Shown here piece by piece: positions 52,054 to 60,898 of a stretch of DNA of 64,000 bases (position 1 is its first letter; every line of letters begins with the position of its first letter). The translations under genes and the position numbers were made by a program. Below the pieces are notes generated by a model that saw nothing but the letters and a program-made list of their open reading frames with translations, did no database searches and had not been told where the DNA came from. Source of the DNA: Bacteroides faecalis (lineage in GTDB: Bacteria > Bacteroidota > Bacteroidia > Bacteroidales > Bacteroidaceae); contig NZ_BHWB01000012.1 of the NCBI RefSeq assembly GCF_003865075.1, forward strand, positions 62,001 to 126,000, in the 5' to 3' direction.

Positions 52054-52571
52054 CCCTTTTGTGTTTTTCTTTCCCCTGGTTTGTGTTATTTTTCTTTCAA
52101 TTGAATAGATTTAGCATGTAAAATTGTGCAATCACCTTTATATAAAAGTAAATAAAGCGTTTGTTTAGTTGTTTTAAACCTTTACTTAATGACTTTTAGA
52201 GGTGATAAAGTGTTGTTTTACGTACATGGTCCTATGGCTCCACGTACGTGATCTTTTGGGTTCACGTACATCATCCGAATGGTTCACGTACGTGAAACGA
52301 GGATACATACCTTGCAAAAAACACTAATTGAGCCTTGTCCGTATGTTAAGGTTAGTAGTATTTCTTCTATTACCCATAGTATCAGTTGAACAACAACTCC
52401 ATTTATTAATAAAAAACAGGTAATGTAATGACCATATATTATGATTTTATGAGGAAATTCGATGAGAATGGAGTGAAAAAAACTAAACTTGATATCTCTA
52501 GATTGCATCTTACTATTCGGAAAATTATTATTGAAATATGTGTTTAGCCATTGATTATTAAATAATTAAAA
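52054..52571. other. non-coding core between inverted repeats
   Basis: About 520 bp with no credible gene (a 74-codon minus-strand frame at 52284-52508 is unsupported). It contains the ACGTAC array at 52218. With the flanking arms it has the shape of a non-autonomous mobile element or a large regulatory structure. Confidence 0.55.
52218..52305. repeat. tandem array of four 22-bp units with ACGTAC core
   Basis: ACGTAC recurs at 52220, 52242, 52264 and 52286, exactly 22 bp apart. The last unit holds a perfect 14-bp palindrome TTCACGTACGTGAA (52283-52296). Between the cores the sequence varies. Same period and unit number as the array at 1308, with a different core. Confidence 0.9.
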
Positions 52572-52714
52572 CAGCTAAGCAGGAAACAAAAAGTGATAAT
52601 AGAAATATCCTGAAGTTTTATTGTCACCTTATTGTCACCTGTCTATTGTCACCATTTCAGTATTGATAATTAGGTCTTTAACTTAAAAAAGTGACAAGTG
52701 ACAATAAATAATCG
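52572..52714. repeat. right arm of ~142-bp inverted repeat
   Basis: Partner of 51913-52053. It contains three TATTGTCACC units 11-14 bp apart (two read TTATTGTCACC). Confidence 0.8.
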
Positions 52715-52949
52715 TTTTATTTTTTTCAAGAAGATCTAAACTAAACTCATATCGCTATGTTCTTATTATTCAAAGGAATTATTCTTTTATATCGAATTCC
52801 GTTAAGTAATAATATTTTTTATCTCTTCTTTTAATATTCTTAACTCCGATGGTTTCGTAATAGCAAAGAAACCACCTACTTTTATCGCGTCTTTATGTTA
52901 GCCCTCAATATAATAAAGACTAATAAACTAAAAGACAATTATTCTAGAC

Positions 52950-55505
52950 ATGAAGCACAAACTATTTCTGTTATTACTGTTCGTGTGCACCTTATCAATC
53001 ACTGGTTGGGCGCAAAATTCTGCATCATTTTATACCATTAAGGGAGTACTTCTGGATTCATTGACCCAAGAAGGAGAACCGTATGCAACAATCAAAATAG
53101 CGAAGAAAAGTACCCCGGATAAAGCGGTGAAGATGACCGTAACCGATACAAATGGAAAATTCCAGGAGAAACTGAATGTTGCTGCCGGAGATTATGTATT
53201 AACGATTTCTTCCATTGGTAAAATTCTTGTTGTCAGAGAGTTCAGTTTGAAACCGTCGGTTCAGATGGTTGATCTGGGGACAATACTTTCAGTTGAAGCT
53301 ACCAATGAACTGGAAGGAGTGGAGATTGTAGCGCAAAAGCCCTTAGTGAAGATTGATGTCGATAAGATAGAATACAGTATAGCGGATGATCCGGATTCAA
53401 AATCCAATAGTATTTTGGAGATGCTTCGGAAGGTGCCTATGGTGACGGTGGACGGAGAAGATAATGTTCAAGTGAATGGTAGCAGTAGCTTTAAGATACA
53501 TGTCAATGGGAAACCTAATAACATGATGAGTAATAATCCTAAAGATGTGTTGAAAAGTATGCCGGCTAATTCGATTAAGTATATCGAAGTGATTACTTCT
53601 CCGGGAGCCAAATATGATGCGGAAGGGATCGGAGGTATTCTCAATATTGTGACAGTTGGAGGTGGTTTCGACGGTTATACGGCTACCATTCGTGCAAGTG
53701 TCGGTAATAATGATTCTGGAATTGGAGGTTATACAATGGTAAAGCAGGATAAACTGACGCTTTCTGCCAATTATAACTACAATTATAATTATCGTCCGAA
53801 TAGCTATTCCAATAGTTATCGTGAGAATTATGAATCCGATATAGAAAAATATCTTGAGTCTGAGAGCCGAACGAAATCAAGAGGAAGTTTTCAGCATGGC
53901 AATCTGGAGGCGAGTTATGAGATTGACTCGTTGCGCTTATTGACAGTTGCTTTCGGTATGTATGGCGGTGGTGGCAAAAATAATAGTGATGGTGCAACGG
54001 TGATGTATGGTGCAAATCATCAGGATGTCACCTATCGTTACCGTACTGACAATCATGGTAAATCTTCCTGGTATTCTATTAATGGTAATATTGATTATCA
54101 ACGGACGGCCAGAAGTAATAAAGAGCGAATGATCACTCTTTCTTATAAGATCAATTCTCAACCGCAGACAGATAATTCTTATAATACCTATCTGGATATA
54201 TTTTCGGAAGACCAAACAGATAATATCGTAGACCGCCTGTTATTGAAGAATTATCATTCGGATGGTAAAACAAACAATCTGGAACATACCTTTCAGGTAG
54301 ATTATACTACTCCAATAGGCAAACTCCATACCATTGAAACTGGAGCAAAGTATATTTTGCGTCGTAATTCCAGTGATAATCAATTTTTTGAAGCAGCAGG
54401 TGGAAGTGATGATTATATCTATAATGAAGAGCGTAGTAGTGATTACCGTCATTTGAATCATATTCTGGCTGCTTATGCCGGATACACATTGAAATATAAA
54501 GCCTTTTCTTTCAAACCGGGAATCCGTTATGAACAAACCATGCAGCGTGTAAAGTATATCGTCGGGCCGGGTGAGAATTTTAATTCGAATTTTAGCGATT
54601 GGGTTCCTTCCGTTTCTTTGGGTATGCAGGTAGGTGAAACACAAAATATACGTGGTAGCTATAGTATGCGTATCTGGCGTCCGGGCATATGGAATTTAAA
54701 TCCTTATTTTAATAATCAGAATCCAATGCTTATTAATCAGGGAAATCCAAACCTGAAGACGGAAAAAGGTCATGCTTTTGATCTGTCATATAGTAATTTT
54801 ACAGCTAAGTTTAATATTAATGCTGCTCTCCGTTACTCTTTCAGCAATAATGGTATTGAAAATATCAGTCGGCTGATTACGACACCAGGCGGAGAAATTT
54901 TTGATGATAATCCGGAACATTTGGCTCCTGAAGGTGCATTATATAGTACTTATGCTAATATCGGAAAGAGAAAAGAGACCGGATTGAATCTTTTCCTGAA
55001 CTGGAACGCTACTTCCAAAACTCGTATTTATCTAAACGGGCGTGGTGATTATACTGATCTGCGAAGTGACGCACAGGGATTGCATAACTATGGTTGGAAC
55101 GCTTCTATCCATGGAGGTATTCAACATACTCTTCCGTTGGATATCCGTTTGAGCCTAAATGTGGGTGGTAGAACACCCCGTATTAGTTTGCAGGGAAAAG
55201 GATCTGGCTTTCAATATTATAGTTTTGGAATCAACCGTTCTTTCCTGAAAGAAGGGCGTCTGACGTTGAATGTTTACTGTAATAATGTTTTTGAGAAATA
55301 CCGACACTTCGACAATCATATGGAAGGTATCAACTTTATTTCGAAAAGTTCCAGCAAATATCCGAGTCGCTATTTTGGATTTAGTATCAGTTACCGGATT
55401 GGTGAACTGAAAGCGAGTGTGAAAAAAGCGAGCCGGAGTATTAATAATGACGATGTGAAAGAAGGGGGAGGAGAAGCTATTCAAACACAAGGAGGAGGGC
55501 AATAA
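52950..55505 (+). CDS. TonB-type outer-membrane barrel with N-terminal carboxypeptidase-regulatory-like domain
   Basis: An 851-residue protein: signal peptide (cut after GWAQ), a CarboxypepD_reg-like/CNA-B-type beta-sandwich (about 28-115), a TonB plug-like domain (about 120-230, SPGAKYDAEGIGGILNIVTVGGG) and a large C-terminal beta-barrel of the outer membrane beta-barrel family 3 type ending near SYRIGELK. The C-terminus has a low-complexity Gly/Gln tail. Substrate unknown. It is monocistronic and convergent with the GH144 gene (18 bp between the stops). Confidence 0.82.
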   Translation: MKHKLFLLLLFVCTLSITGWAQNSASFYTIKGVLLDSLTQEGEPYATIKIAKKSTPDKAVKMTVTDTNGKFQEKLNVAAGDYVLTISSIGKILVVREFSLKPSVQMVDLGTILSVEATNELEGVEIVAQKPLVKIDVDKIEYSIADDPDSKSNSILEMLRKVPMVTVDGEDNVQVNGSSSFKIHVNGKPNNMMSNNPKDVLKSMPANSIKYIEVITSPGAKYDAEGIGGILNIVTVGGGFDGYTATIRASVGNNDSGIGGYTMVKQDKLTLSANYNYNYNYRPNSYSNSYRENYESDIEKYLESESRTKSRGSFQHGNLEASYEIDSLRLLTVAFGMYGGGGKNNSDGATVMYGANHQDVTYRYRTDNHGKSSWYSINGNIDYQRTARSNKERMITLSYKINSQPQTDNSYNTYLDIFSEDQTDNIVDRLLLKNYHSDGKTNNLEHTFQVDYTTPIGKLHTIETGAKYILRRNSSDNQFFEAAGGSDDYIYNEERSSDYRHLNHILAAYAGYTLKYKAFSFKPGIRYEQTMQRVKYIVGPGENFNSNFSDWVPSVSLGMQVGETQNIRGSYSMRIWRPGIWNLNPYFNNQNPMLINQGNPNLKTEKGHAFDLSYSNFTAKFNINAALRYSFSNNGIENISRLITTPGGEIFDDNPEHLAPEGALYSTYANIGKRKETGLNLFLNWNATSKTRIYLNGRGDYTDLRSDAQGLHNYGWNASIHGGIQHTLPLDIRLSLNVGGRTPRISLQGKGSGFQYYSFGINRSFLKEGRLTLNVYCNNVFEKYRHFDNHMEGINFISKSSSKYPSRYFGFSISYRIGELKASVKKASRSINNDDVKEGGGEAIQTQGGGQ

Positions 55506-55523
55506 TCCCTCCCCTCAGTTGTT

Positions 55524-56891
55524 CTATTTTTCTTTTGGGGCCTGATTGGAGGTCGTATTGAAACCTAATTTAGTCAATCCTGCTTGTACGTCAGGATGGC
55601 TCATAAAGAGTTTCCACAATAATCCTGTCCGGTAATTTTCTATCATGACGGCAATAGGACCTTGGTCAATAGCAAGATAACGTTTCGGATACCAGTTATC
55701 TGTTTCGCTGAAAGCATCATAGAAACCGAATGGACCAAAGACTTTATCCCCCATCTTATATAGGTGGCGCATTACTTGCATCGAATATTCCGGTGTATAG
55801 ACGATGGATGAGAGTGCGGCAGTAGGAGAGATGACTCCTTTATCGTCCTGTTCATTGGGAGAATGAGCCGCATATCCGTCTACAGAATAACTGGCTGTTA
55901 GCCCCCAACAATCGGGTCCGAAGCCTTTGTAATGTTTTGGATTACGGATGCAGTAAGCACGATTGACTAATGTCAGATTGCGCATTTCATCGAAATAACT
56001 AGGGCAGTATTCGTCCTTTAATCCTACAGGATCAAGTCCCAGGAAAGAATATTGTGCCCAAAAGAGTGGTCCGGCTTCTGTCCCCTGATAACGGAGATGT
56101 AATTCGATACCTTCTACTTTATGCGGAGAAACGATAGCACCGTTTTGTGCCCAGCCATCATGGTAGACGGCTGCAGGTACTCCATGCGTTGGAGAAGCAG
56201 CGGCGAGGATATACATGATCATACATTCATTATATCCATGTACAGGAAAATCCATTTCCCAGCCATAAGTAGGACTCCAATGCCAATATAGAACGTTTTC
56301 TCCTCCTTTCCGATACCAATTCCAGTCTACTTCACGCCAAATCTGGTCGATACGTTTGGCTAATGCTTTCTCTTTCTCATTGCCATTGACATAATATTGG
56401 TGTACGGCGAGCAATCCTTGTATCAGGAAAGCAGTTTCTACCAAGTCGCCTCCGTTGTCTTTTTGACCAAAAGGTTTCACTTTCCCTGTATCTCCATACC
56501 ACCAATGCGGATATGCTCCGTAAAAGCGATCTGCTTTTTCCAGGAAAGAAACAATCCGTTCCATACGTGATAAACCTTCTTCTCGAGTCACATAACCACG
56601 ATCAATTCCTGCAAGAATAGCCATAATTCCGAATCCACTACCACCCGAAGTAACCACGTTTGAATCATTCTCAGGATATACACCATCTACATGATAACGT
56701 TCAGGAGCAAGTCCGCTGTTGGGTTCTGCTCCGTCCCAAAAGTAGAGGAAGGTACGTCGTTGGACGGTATCCAACAATGCGTCATCAGAGATTTCCGAAT
56801 TGTCGGAAGTCTGTTCGGAAGGTTTGCTCTTACAAGCTCCTGCTACCAAAAGAAAACAGAGGATTGGCAAGTATATATAGGTTCTTATCAT
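55524..56891 (-). CDS. GH144-type glucoamylase-domain lipoprotein (beta-1,2-glucan active)
   Basis: A 455-residue lipoprotein (lipobox AGAC) whose alpha/alpha-barrel is of the Glycoamylase family: TFLYFWDGAEPNSG, GGSGFGIMAILAGIDRG, YGAYPHWWYGDTGK, WEMDFPVHGYNECMIMYIL and DCWGLTASYS. Proteins of this layout are classified as GH144, known to cleave beta-1,2-glucan or release sophorose. The catalytic acidic residues cannot be confirmed here. Last gene of the SusC-SusD-GH3-GH144 unit, 71 bp after the GH3 gene. It probably works with the GH3 enzyme. Confidence 0.82.
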   Translation of the reverse strand: MIRTYIYLPILCFLLVAGACKSKPSEQTSDNSEISDDALLDTVQRRTFLYFWDGAEPNSGLAPERYHVDGVYPENDSNVVTSGGSGFGIMAILAGIDRGYVTREEGLSRMERIVSFLEKADRFYGAYPHWWYGDTGKVKPFGQKDNGGDLVETAFLIQGLLAVHQYYVNGNEKEKALAKRIDQIWREVDWNWYRKGGENVLYWHWSPTYGWEMDFPVHGYNECMIMYILAAASPTHGVPAAVYHDGWAQNGAIVSPHKVEGIELHLRYQGTEAGPLFWAQYSFLGLDPVGLKDEYCPSYFDEMRNLTLVNRAYCIRNPKHYKGFGPDCWGLTASYSVDGYAAHSPNEQDDKGVISPTAALSSIVYTPEYSMQVMRHLYKMGDKVFGPFGFYDAFSETDNWYPKRYLAIDQGPIAVMIENYRTGLLWKLFMSHPDVQAGLTKLGFNTTSNQAPKEK

Positions 56892-56962
56892 ACTTCAATA
56901 GATTATATATTAGCTATATAACCTGAGTTTGATTAAGTATCTATCAAACTCAGGTTTGTTTA

Positions 56963-59284
56963 TCATTCATGTAATGTGAACTTGGCTGATTTTACGTCCC
57001 GGCTGTTCGGACCAATCATAACTTCAAATTCACCAGGTTCAGCAACAAGTTGCAGGTCATAGTTATAGTACTTCAACATTTCCGGTGCAATTTTGAAATA
57101 GACATATTTGACGTCTCCTGGTTCAAGAAATATTTTCTGAAAACCTTTCAGTTCCTTGACGGGACGCGTAGAACTGCCTACCATATCTCGGATATAAAGT
57201 TGTACAACTTCCGAACCCGGCCAGTTTCCTGTATTAGTTACTTGTACAGTTGCTGTCAATTCGCCCGTCATACCAATACTGGAATGACTCAAAGCCACAT
57301 CACTATAAGAGAAGGTAGTATATGAAAGCCCAAAACCGAACGGATAAAGCGGTTCATTGTCTACATCCAGATAATTAGTGCGGAATTTCTCGAACCATTT
57401 ACCTTCGGCTAAAGGACGTCCGGTATTCTTATGCGCATAATAAAGAGGAATCTGACCTACATTCTTTGGGAAACTCATGGTGAGCTTGCCTGCCGGATTA
57501 ACATAACCGAACAAAGCATCACCAATTGCATAAGCAGCTTCACTTCCGCCAAACCATACATTTAGAATGCTAGGAACGTTTTCTTGTTCCCAGTTTAGTG
57601 TGAGTGGGCGACCGGTAAACAATACCAGCACAACAGGCTTTCCGGTTTTCACCAATTCTTTCAATAAGTTCTGTTGTACGTCCGGAATATTCAGGTCTGT
57701 GCGACTACTACTTTCCCCACTCATCTCCGAAGATTCTCCTAAAGCGGCAATGACAATATCAGATTGTTTAGCTATGTTTAAAGCTTCATCCAACAATTGT
57801 TGATCTGTACGGTTGTCCCGGTTTAGAGAACGTCCGAACATGGTAGCACGCTCTTCGTAAGCGGCGTCACTGATCAGGTTACTACCTTTTGCATAAAGAA
57901 TGTTAGCTTTACCGGCAGTCATCTCTTTCAAACCTTCCACTAATGAGGGACAACGATCCAATACTGCTGCCACACTCCAGGTACCTGGCATATTTGTCCG
58001 GCTATCAGCTAACGGGCCTATCACTGCGATGTTACCTTTCGGATTGAAAGGAAGTAAGGGTTCCGGTGCTACTCCCGGACGTCCCGGTACGGGATCGTTC
58101 TTCAAAAGGACAAAGCTTTCGGCTGCAATTCTGCGAGCTGCATCACGATGTGCTTTCGTAAAGATGTCACGTGCCGGACGTTTCGGGTCACAGTATTTGT
58201 ATGGATTATCAAACAATCCTAATTTATATTTAGCTTCCAGAATACGTCTACAGGCTGTATTCAACGTTTCCATTGAAACTTTTCCTTCCTGAACAGATTT
58301 TTTAAGTGTTCCGACAAATCCTTCACTGACCATATCCATATCTACTCCGGCGTTAATTGCCCGTGCGGATACTTCTTGCAGATCACCGATTCCATGATCA
58401 ATCATTTCAGAGATTCCCGTATAGTCGGTAACAACAAAACCGTTGAATCCCCATTGACCACGTAGAATGTCGGTCATCAGCCATTTATTAGCAGTGGCAG
58501 GAATACCATCCACTTCATTGAATGATGCCATCACACTACCTACACCAGCTTCTACAGCGGCTTCGTAAGGCAACATATAGTCATTGAACATCCGTTGGCG
58601 ACTCATATCCACAGTGTTGTAGTCACGTCCGGCTTCACTTGCACCATATAGTGCAAAGTGTTTTACACATGCCATGATTTCATCGTTCCGTTCCATATTT
58701 TTTCCCTGGTAACCCATTACCATTGCTTCGGCAATCATAGCACCAAGAAATGGATCTTCACCACTACCTTCGGATACACGTCCCCAGCGAGGATCACGTG
58801 AGATATCTACCATTGGGCTAAATGTCCAATTGATACCGTCTGCACTTGCCTCGACAGCGGCAATACGTGCCGATTCTTCAATCGCTGTCATATCCCAGGT
58901 ACAAGATAAACCTAATGGAATAGGAAACATGGTTTCGTATCCATGGATAACATCCATTCCGAAAAGTAAAGGAATACCCAAACGAGAGTTCTCTACCGCT
59001 TGTTTCTGTACATCCATGATTCGGTCTACTCCTTTTAGATTGAAGAGGCCTCCTACTTCGCCTTTCTTGATTTTAGCGGCAATATCACTACTTTTGGCTT
59101 GCCCTGTAGTGATTTCGCCTGTTACCGGGAGATTTAATTGTCCAATCTTCTCTTCCAGAGTCATTTTCTTCATTAAGACATCGATGAAGCGGTCCATATC
59201 TTGTGGCGACTTTTGTGCCGCCACATTCATGAGTCCTGCTGAGAAAAGCAGGATAAGTAAACTTAATTTTTTATAGTTCATCAT
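56963..59284 (-). CDS. GH3 beta-glucosidase
   Basis: A 773-residue exported enzyme with a signal peptide (cut near VAAQ). The N-terminal TIM barrel has MDVIHGYETMFPIPLGLSCTWD, the KHFALYGASEAGRDYN segment and the nucleophile Asp in GFVVTDYTGI (about residue 290). The alpha/beta sandwich has the GESSEMSGESSSR loop that supplies the acid/base Glu, and a fibronectin-III-like C-terminal domain follows. It hydrolyses beta-glucosides from the non-reducing end; with GH144 next door the natural substrate may be beta-1,2-gluco-oligosaccharide. Two adjacent Met codons at the start; either is possible. Confidence 0.9.
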   Translation of the reverse strand: MMNYKKLSLLILLFSAGLMNVAAQKSPQDMDRFIDVLMKKMTLEEKIGQLNLPVTGEITTGQAKSSDIAAKIKKGEVGGLFNLKGVDRIMDVQKQAVENSRLGIPLLFGMDVIHGYETMFPIPLGLSCTWDMTAIEESARIAAVEASADGINWTFSPMVDISRDPRWGRVSEGSGEDPFLGAMIAEAMVMGYQGKNMERNDEIMACVKHFALYGASEAGRDYNTVDMSRQRMFNDYMLPYEAAVEAGVGSVMASFNEVDGIPATANKWLMTDILRGQWGFNGFVVTDYTGISEMIDHGIGDLQEVSARAINAGVDMDMVSEGFVGTLKKSVQEGKVSMETLNTACRRILEAKYKLGLFDNPYKYCDPKRPARDIFTKAHRDAARRIAAESFVLLKNDPVPGRPGVAPEPLLPFNPKGNIAVIGPLADSRTNMPGTWSVAAVLDRCPSLVEGLKEMTAGKANILYAKGSNLISDAAYEERATMFGRSLNRDNRTDQQLLDEALNIAKQSDIVIAALGESSEMSGESSSRTDLNIPDVQQNLLKELVKTGKPVVLVLFTGRPLTLNWEQENVPSILNVWFGGSEAAYAIGDALFGYVNPAGKLTMSFPKNVGQIPLYYAHKNTGRPLAEGKWFEKFRTNYLDVDNEPLYPFGFGLSYTTFSYSDVALSHSSIGMTGELTATVQVTNTGNWPGSEVVQLYIRDMVGSSTRPVKELKGFQKIFLEPGDVKYVYFKIAPEMLKYYNYDLQLVAEPGEFEVMIGPNSRDVKSAKFTLHE

Positions 59285-59296
59285 TCGAGCTGATTT

Positions 59297-60832
59297 TTAT
59301 TGAACATAGTCAGGATTTTGTACTAGTACTCCTTTTGATTTATCAATCTCTGACTGAGGTAAAGGAAGCAATGCATTCTTAGGTTGGTAATTTACCTTTC
59401 CGGCAGCATGCAACACTTCACTGGCGATACCCCAACGAACAAGATCATAAAAACGGTCGAACTCCATTCCTAATTCTACACGACGTTCATGGCGGATAGC
59501 CTCACGTAATTCTGACTGGTCATTTGTTGTTATCTTAGGTAGTATACTTGTATCTTTACCTCTGGCACGTGCACGTACCATTTCCAGATAATCAACTGCT
59601 TCTTTCGGAATACCTTTTTCATTAGCAGCTTCTGCTGCCATCAATACTACGTCAGAGTAACGGATCAAACGGATATTCACCCAGAATCCTTTATTGGTAA
59701 ATTCCTTACGTAGTGCGGGGTCAGTATATGCTTTCTTATTGAAATATGCTCCTATGGCTGGAGAAACCGGAGATTCTCCATAAGGTTCATTTGTATTTTC
59801 CGGAGTAATAGGGTCACTATCTGATCTGCGGAAATAAAGTAAAGTTGCATTCTTACGAGGATCATTGGGTTCATAGGCTTGTGCCATATATTCTGTTGCC
59901 ATGTTCCATCCCCAGCCGAGGTCCCATTTGTCGGCTCCACGCACTCCTTGTACTTCTGCAAATTGGCTACCGATAATGTCACTTTGAGGTAGAGCGGCTG
60001 TTGCAGTACATTGGAGTTCGAATATAGAACCTCCACTGTTCTCTCCATCATCTGTGAAAATCTCGTCATAAGGAGTTTTCAGATTATATAAACCTTTATT
60101 GATAACATCAGTAGAAGCAGTGTACATATTGTTCCAATCGTTACGCATCATATAAGTACGTGCATGAAGAGAACGGGCTGCTCCCCAAGTCAGTCGTCCG
60201 GTGTATTCGGAACTCCAGGTTTCGGGCAATGTCTCTTCTGCAGTCTTGAGGTCATCGTCAATCTGTACATAGATCTTTTCAACGGTAGTTTTTGGAATGT
60301 TAGCTTCCGAAGCATCGTTGATTTTGTAAGTCACTAAAGGTACTTCACCGAAGGCACGTACCAGATTGAAATAACAGTAAGCGCGGAAGAAAGACGCTTC
60401 TCCCTTGTTGATTATATCTTCAGTTTCTGTCTGTCCGGCTGTTTCTTTGGCGGCAATGGCTTCGAGAATATCATTACACTGATAAATGATGGCATAATTC
60501 TGTCCCCAATAAGCTCCCAATAGTCCATTGGTAGCTGTATAGATAAAATCATCATACATTTCAGCCACATCGGAACCATCGCTGGCAATACTTCCTTTTT
60601 CCGCATCTTCAGAACGGAAGCTGTGGATGGCAAATGCGGGAGGACCGGCAGTAATGTTATAGTTACGCATCATGGTGTAGACATTGTAGATTTTACCGTT
60701 CACTAAAGCATTCGGATTGTCATCTTCAGTGAATTGTCCCTGTGGACTGCGGTCCAGGAAATCGCTACAGCTGCTAAAAAATAAGGCAGTCGTAGCAATA
60801 CAGATTGAGAGTATATATTTATCTAGTTTCAT
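59297..60832 (-). CDS. SusD-family glycan-binding lipoprotein
   Basis: A 511-residue lipoprotein (lipobox FSSC) with the SusD/RagB pattern: DFLDRSPQGQFTEDD at the start, a TPR-like helical scaffold (GEASFFRAYCYFNLVRAFGEVPLVT), and the conserved C-terminal part with RLIRYSDVVLMAAEAANE, RVELGMEFDRFYDLVRWG and PLPQSEIDKSKG. It binds the target glycan on the surface and caps the SusC barrel. It follows the SusC gene by 66 bp and precedes GH3 by 12 bp on the minus strand. Confidence 0.93.
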   Translation of the reverse strand: MKLDKYILSICIATTALFFSSCSDFLDRSPQGQFTEDDNPNALVNGKIYNVYTMMRNYNITAGPPAFAIHSFRSEDAEKGSIASDGSDVAEMYDDFIYTATNGLLGAYWGQNYAIIYQCNDILEAIAAKETAGQTETEDIINKGEASFFRAYCYFNLVRAFGEVPLVTYKINDASEANIPKTTVEKIYVQIDDDLKTAEETLPETWSSEYTGRLTWGAARSLHARTYMMRNDWNNMYTASTDVINKGLYNLKTPYDEIFTDDGENSGGSIFELQCTATAALPQSDIIGSQFAEVQGVRGADKWDLGWGWNMATEYMAQAYEPNDPRKNATLLYFRRSDSDPITPENTNEPYGESPVSPAIGAYFNKKAYTDPALRKEFTNKGFWVNIRLIRYSDVVLMAAEAANEKGIPKEAVDYLEMVRARARGKDTSILPKITTNDQSELREAIRHERRVELGMEFDRFYDLVRWGIASEVLHAAGKVNYQPKNALLPLPQSEIDKSKGVLVQNPDYVQ

Positions 60833-60898
60833 ACAACTATAAATTTTAAAGAATTAAACTTATGTTCCGCATAGGAACTTGGCAGCGGCACTTTGCCA

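Noticed and set aside
52284..52508. 74-codon minus-strand frame in the inverted-repeat core
   Set aside because: It begins in the core and ends in the ACGTAC array, and has no recognisable protein features.
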